Positions 30,580 through 30,605 of a stretch of 30,605 bases of DNA are shown here, in pieces (within the stretch, counting starts at the first letter, position 1; the number at the start of each line of letters is the position of its first letter). The translations under genes were made by a program, and so were the position numbers. The notes under the pieces are model-generated. The model searched no databases and was not told where the DNA came from. It worked only from the letters and a program-made list of their open reading frames with translations. Source of the stretch: Gamarada debralockiae (taxonomy: Eukaryota > Ascomycota > Leotiomycetes > Helotiales > Hyphodiscaceae); NCBI GenBank assembly GCA_002803225.1, contig NXFV01001850.1, positions 1 through 30,605 of the forward strand, read 5' to 3'.

Positions 30580-30605
30580 AAAAAAAAAAAAAAAAAAAAA
30601 AAAAA
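30580..30605. repeat. Run of 26 A at window edge
   Basis: The window ends in an uninterrupted A tract of at least 26 bases. It could be a genomic homopolymer, the poly(A) end of a retroelement, or an assembly edge. Confidence 0.9.

Overview
The window reads as nuclear DNA of a filamentous ascomycete. Most protein genes are split by short introns (about 48-103 bases) with GTATGT/GTAAGT-type donors, housekeeping genes lie close together on both strands, and two transposon relics at the left end carry many in-frame TAG stops, as expected after C-to-T decay. A leotiomycete is my guess; I could not test it. All splice sites were placed by eye from frame, consensus and homology.

Layout. 1-5000 is a transposon graveyard: a minus-strand DUF6589-type relic (about 455-2640), then a plus-strand Tc1/mariner transposase relic (about 3110-4758) split by two copies of one small non-autonomous element in opposite orientations. 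5270-7437 is coronin (minus). A tRNA-Val(CAC) gene at 7889-8028 has a normal short anticodon intron but also about 53 extra bases in its D-loop. 9004-13425 holds the most unusual feature: four tandem paralogues of a small single-pass membrane protein (73-94 aa). They share a membrane segment, a basic flank, a variable linker and a near-invariant tail motif, ELLPxIIHGH. Each begins with a coding exon of only four bases (ATGN). Copy 2 uses a GC-AG intron, copy 4 has lost the second intron, and copy 1 has a premature stop.

13648-18990 has a GNAT acetyltransferase (minus), a two-pass membrane protein (plus), and a head-to-head pair for 60S ribosome assembly, NOC3 (minus) and NIP7 (plus), sharing a 133-base promoter. 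A small inverted-repeat element (19288-19512) follows; its ends match those of another copy inside the paralogue array (10242-10458). Next come MRH4 (mitochondrial DEAD-box helicase), a stand-alone adenylation enzyme with no carrier or release domain, and a four-pass membrane protein.

26021-30605 is decaying or sparse: a frameshifted secreted-protein pseudogene, an intact VOC/glyoxalase-like gene, a ubiquitin-like-fold pseudogene with in-frame stops, a perfect 55-base tandem duplication, and a run of 26 A at the edge. NOC3, NIP7 and MRH4 form a loose ribosome-assembly neighbourhood. The paralogue array, the tRNA and the adenylation gene have no evident link to it.
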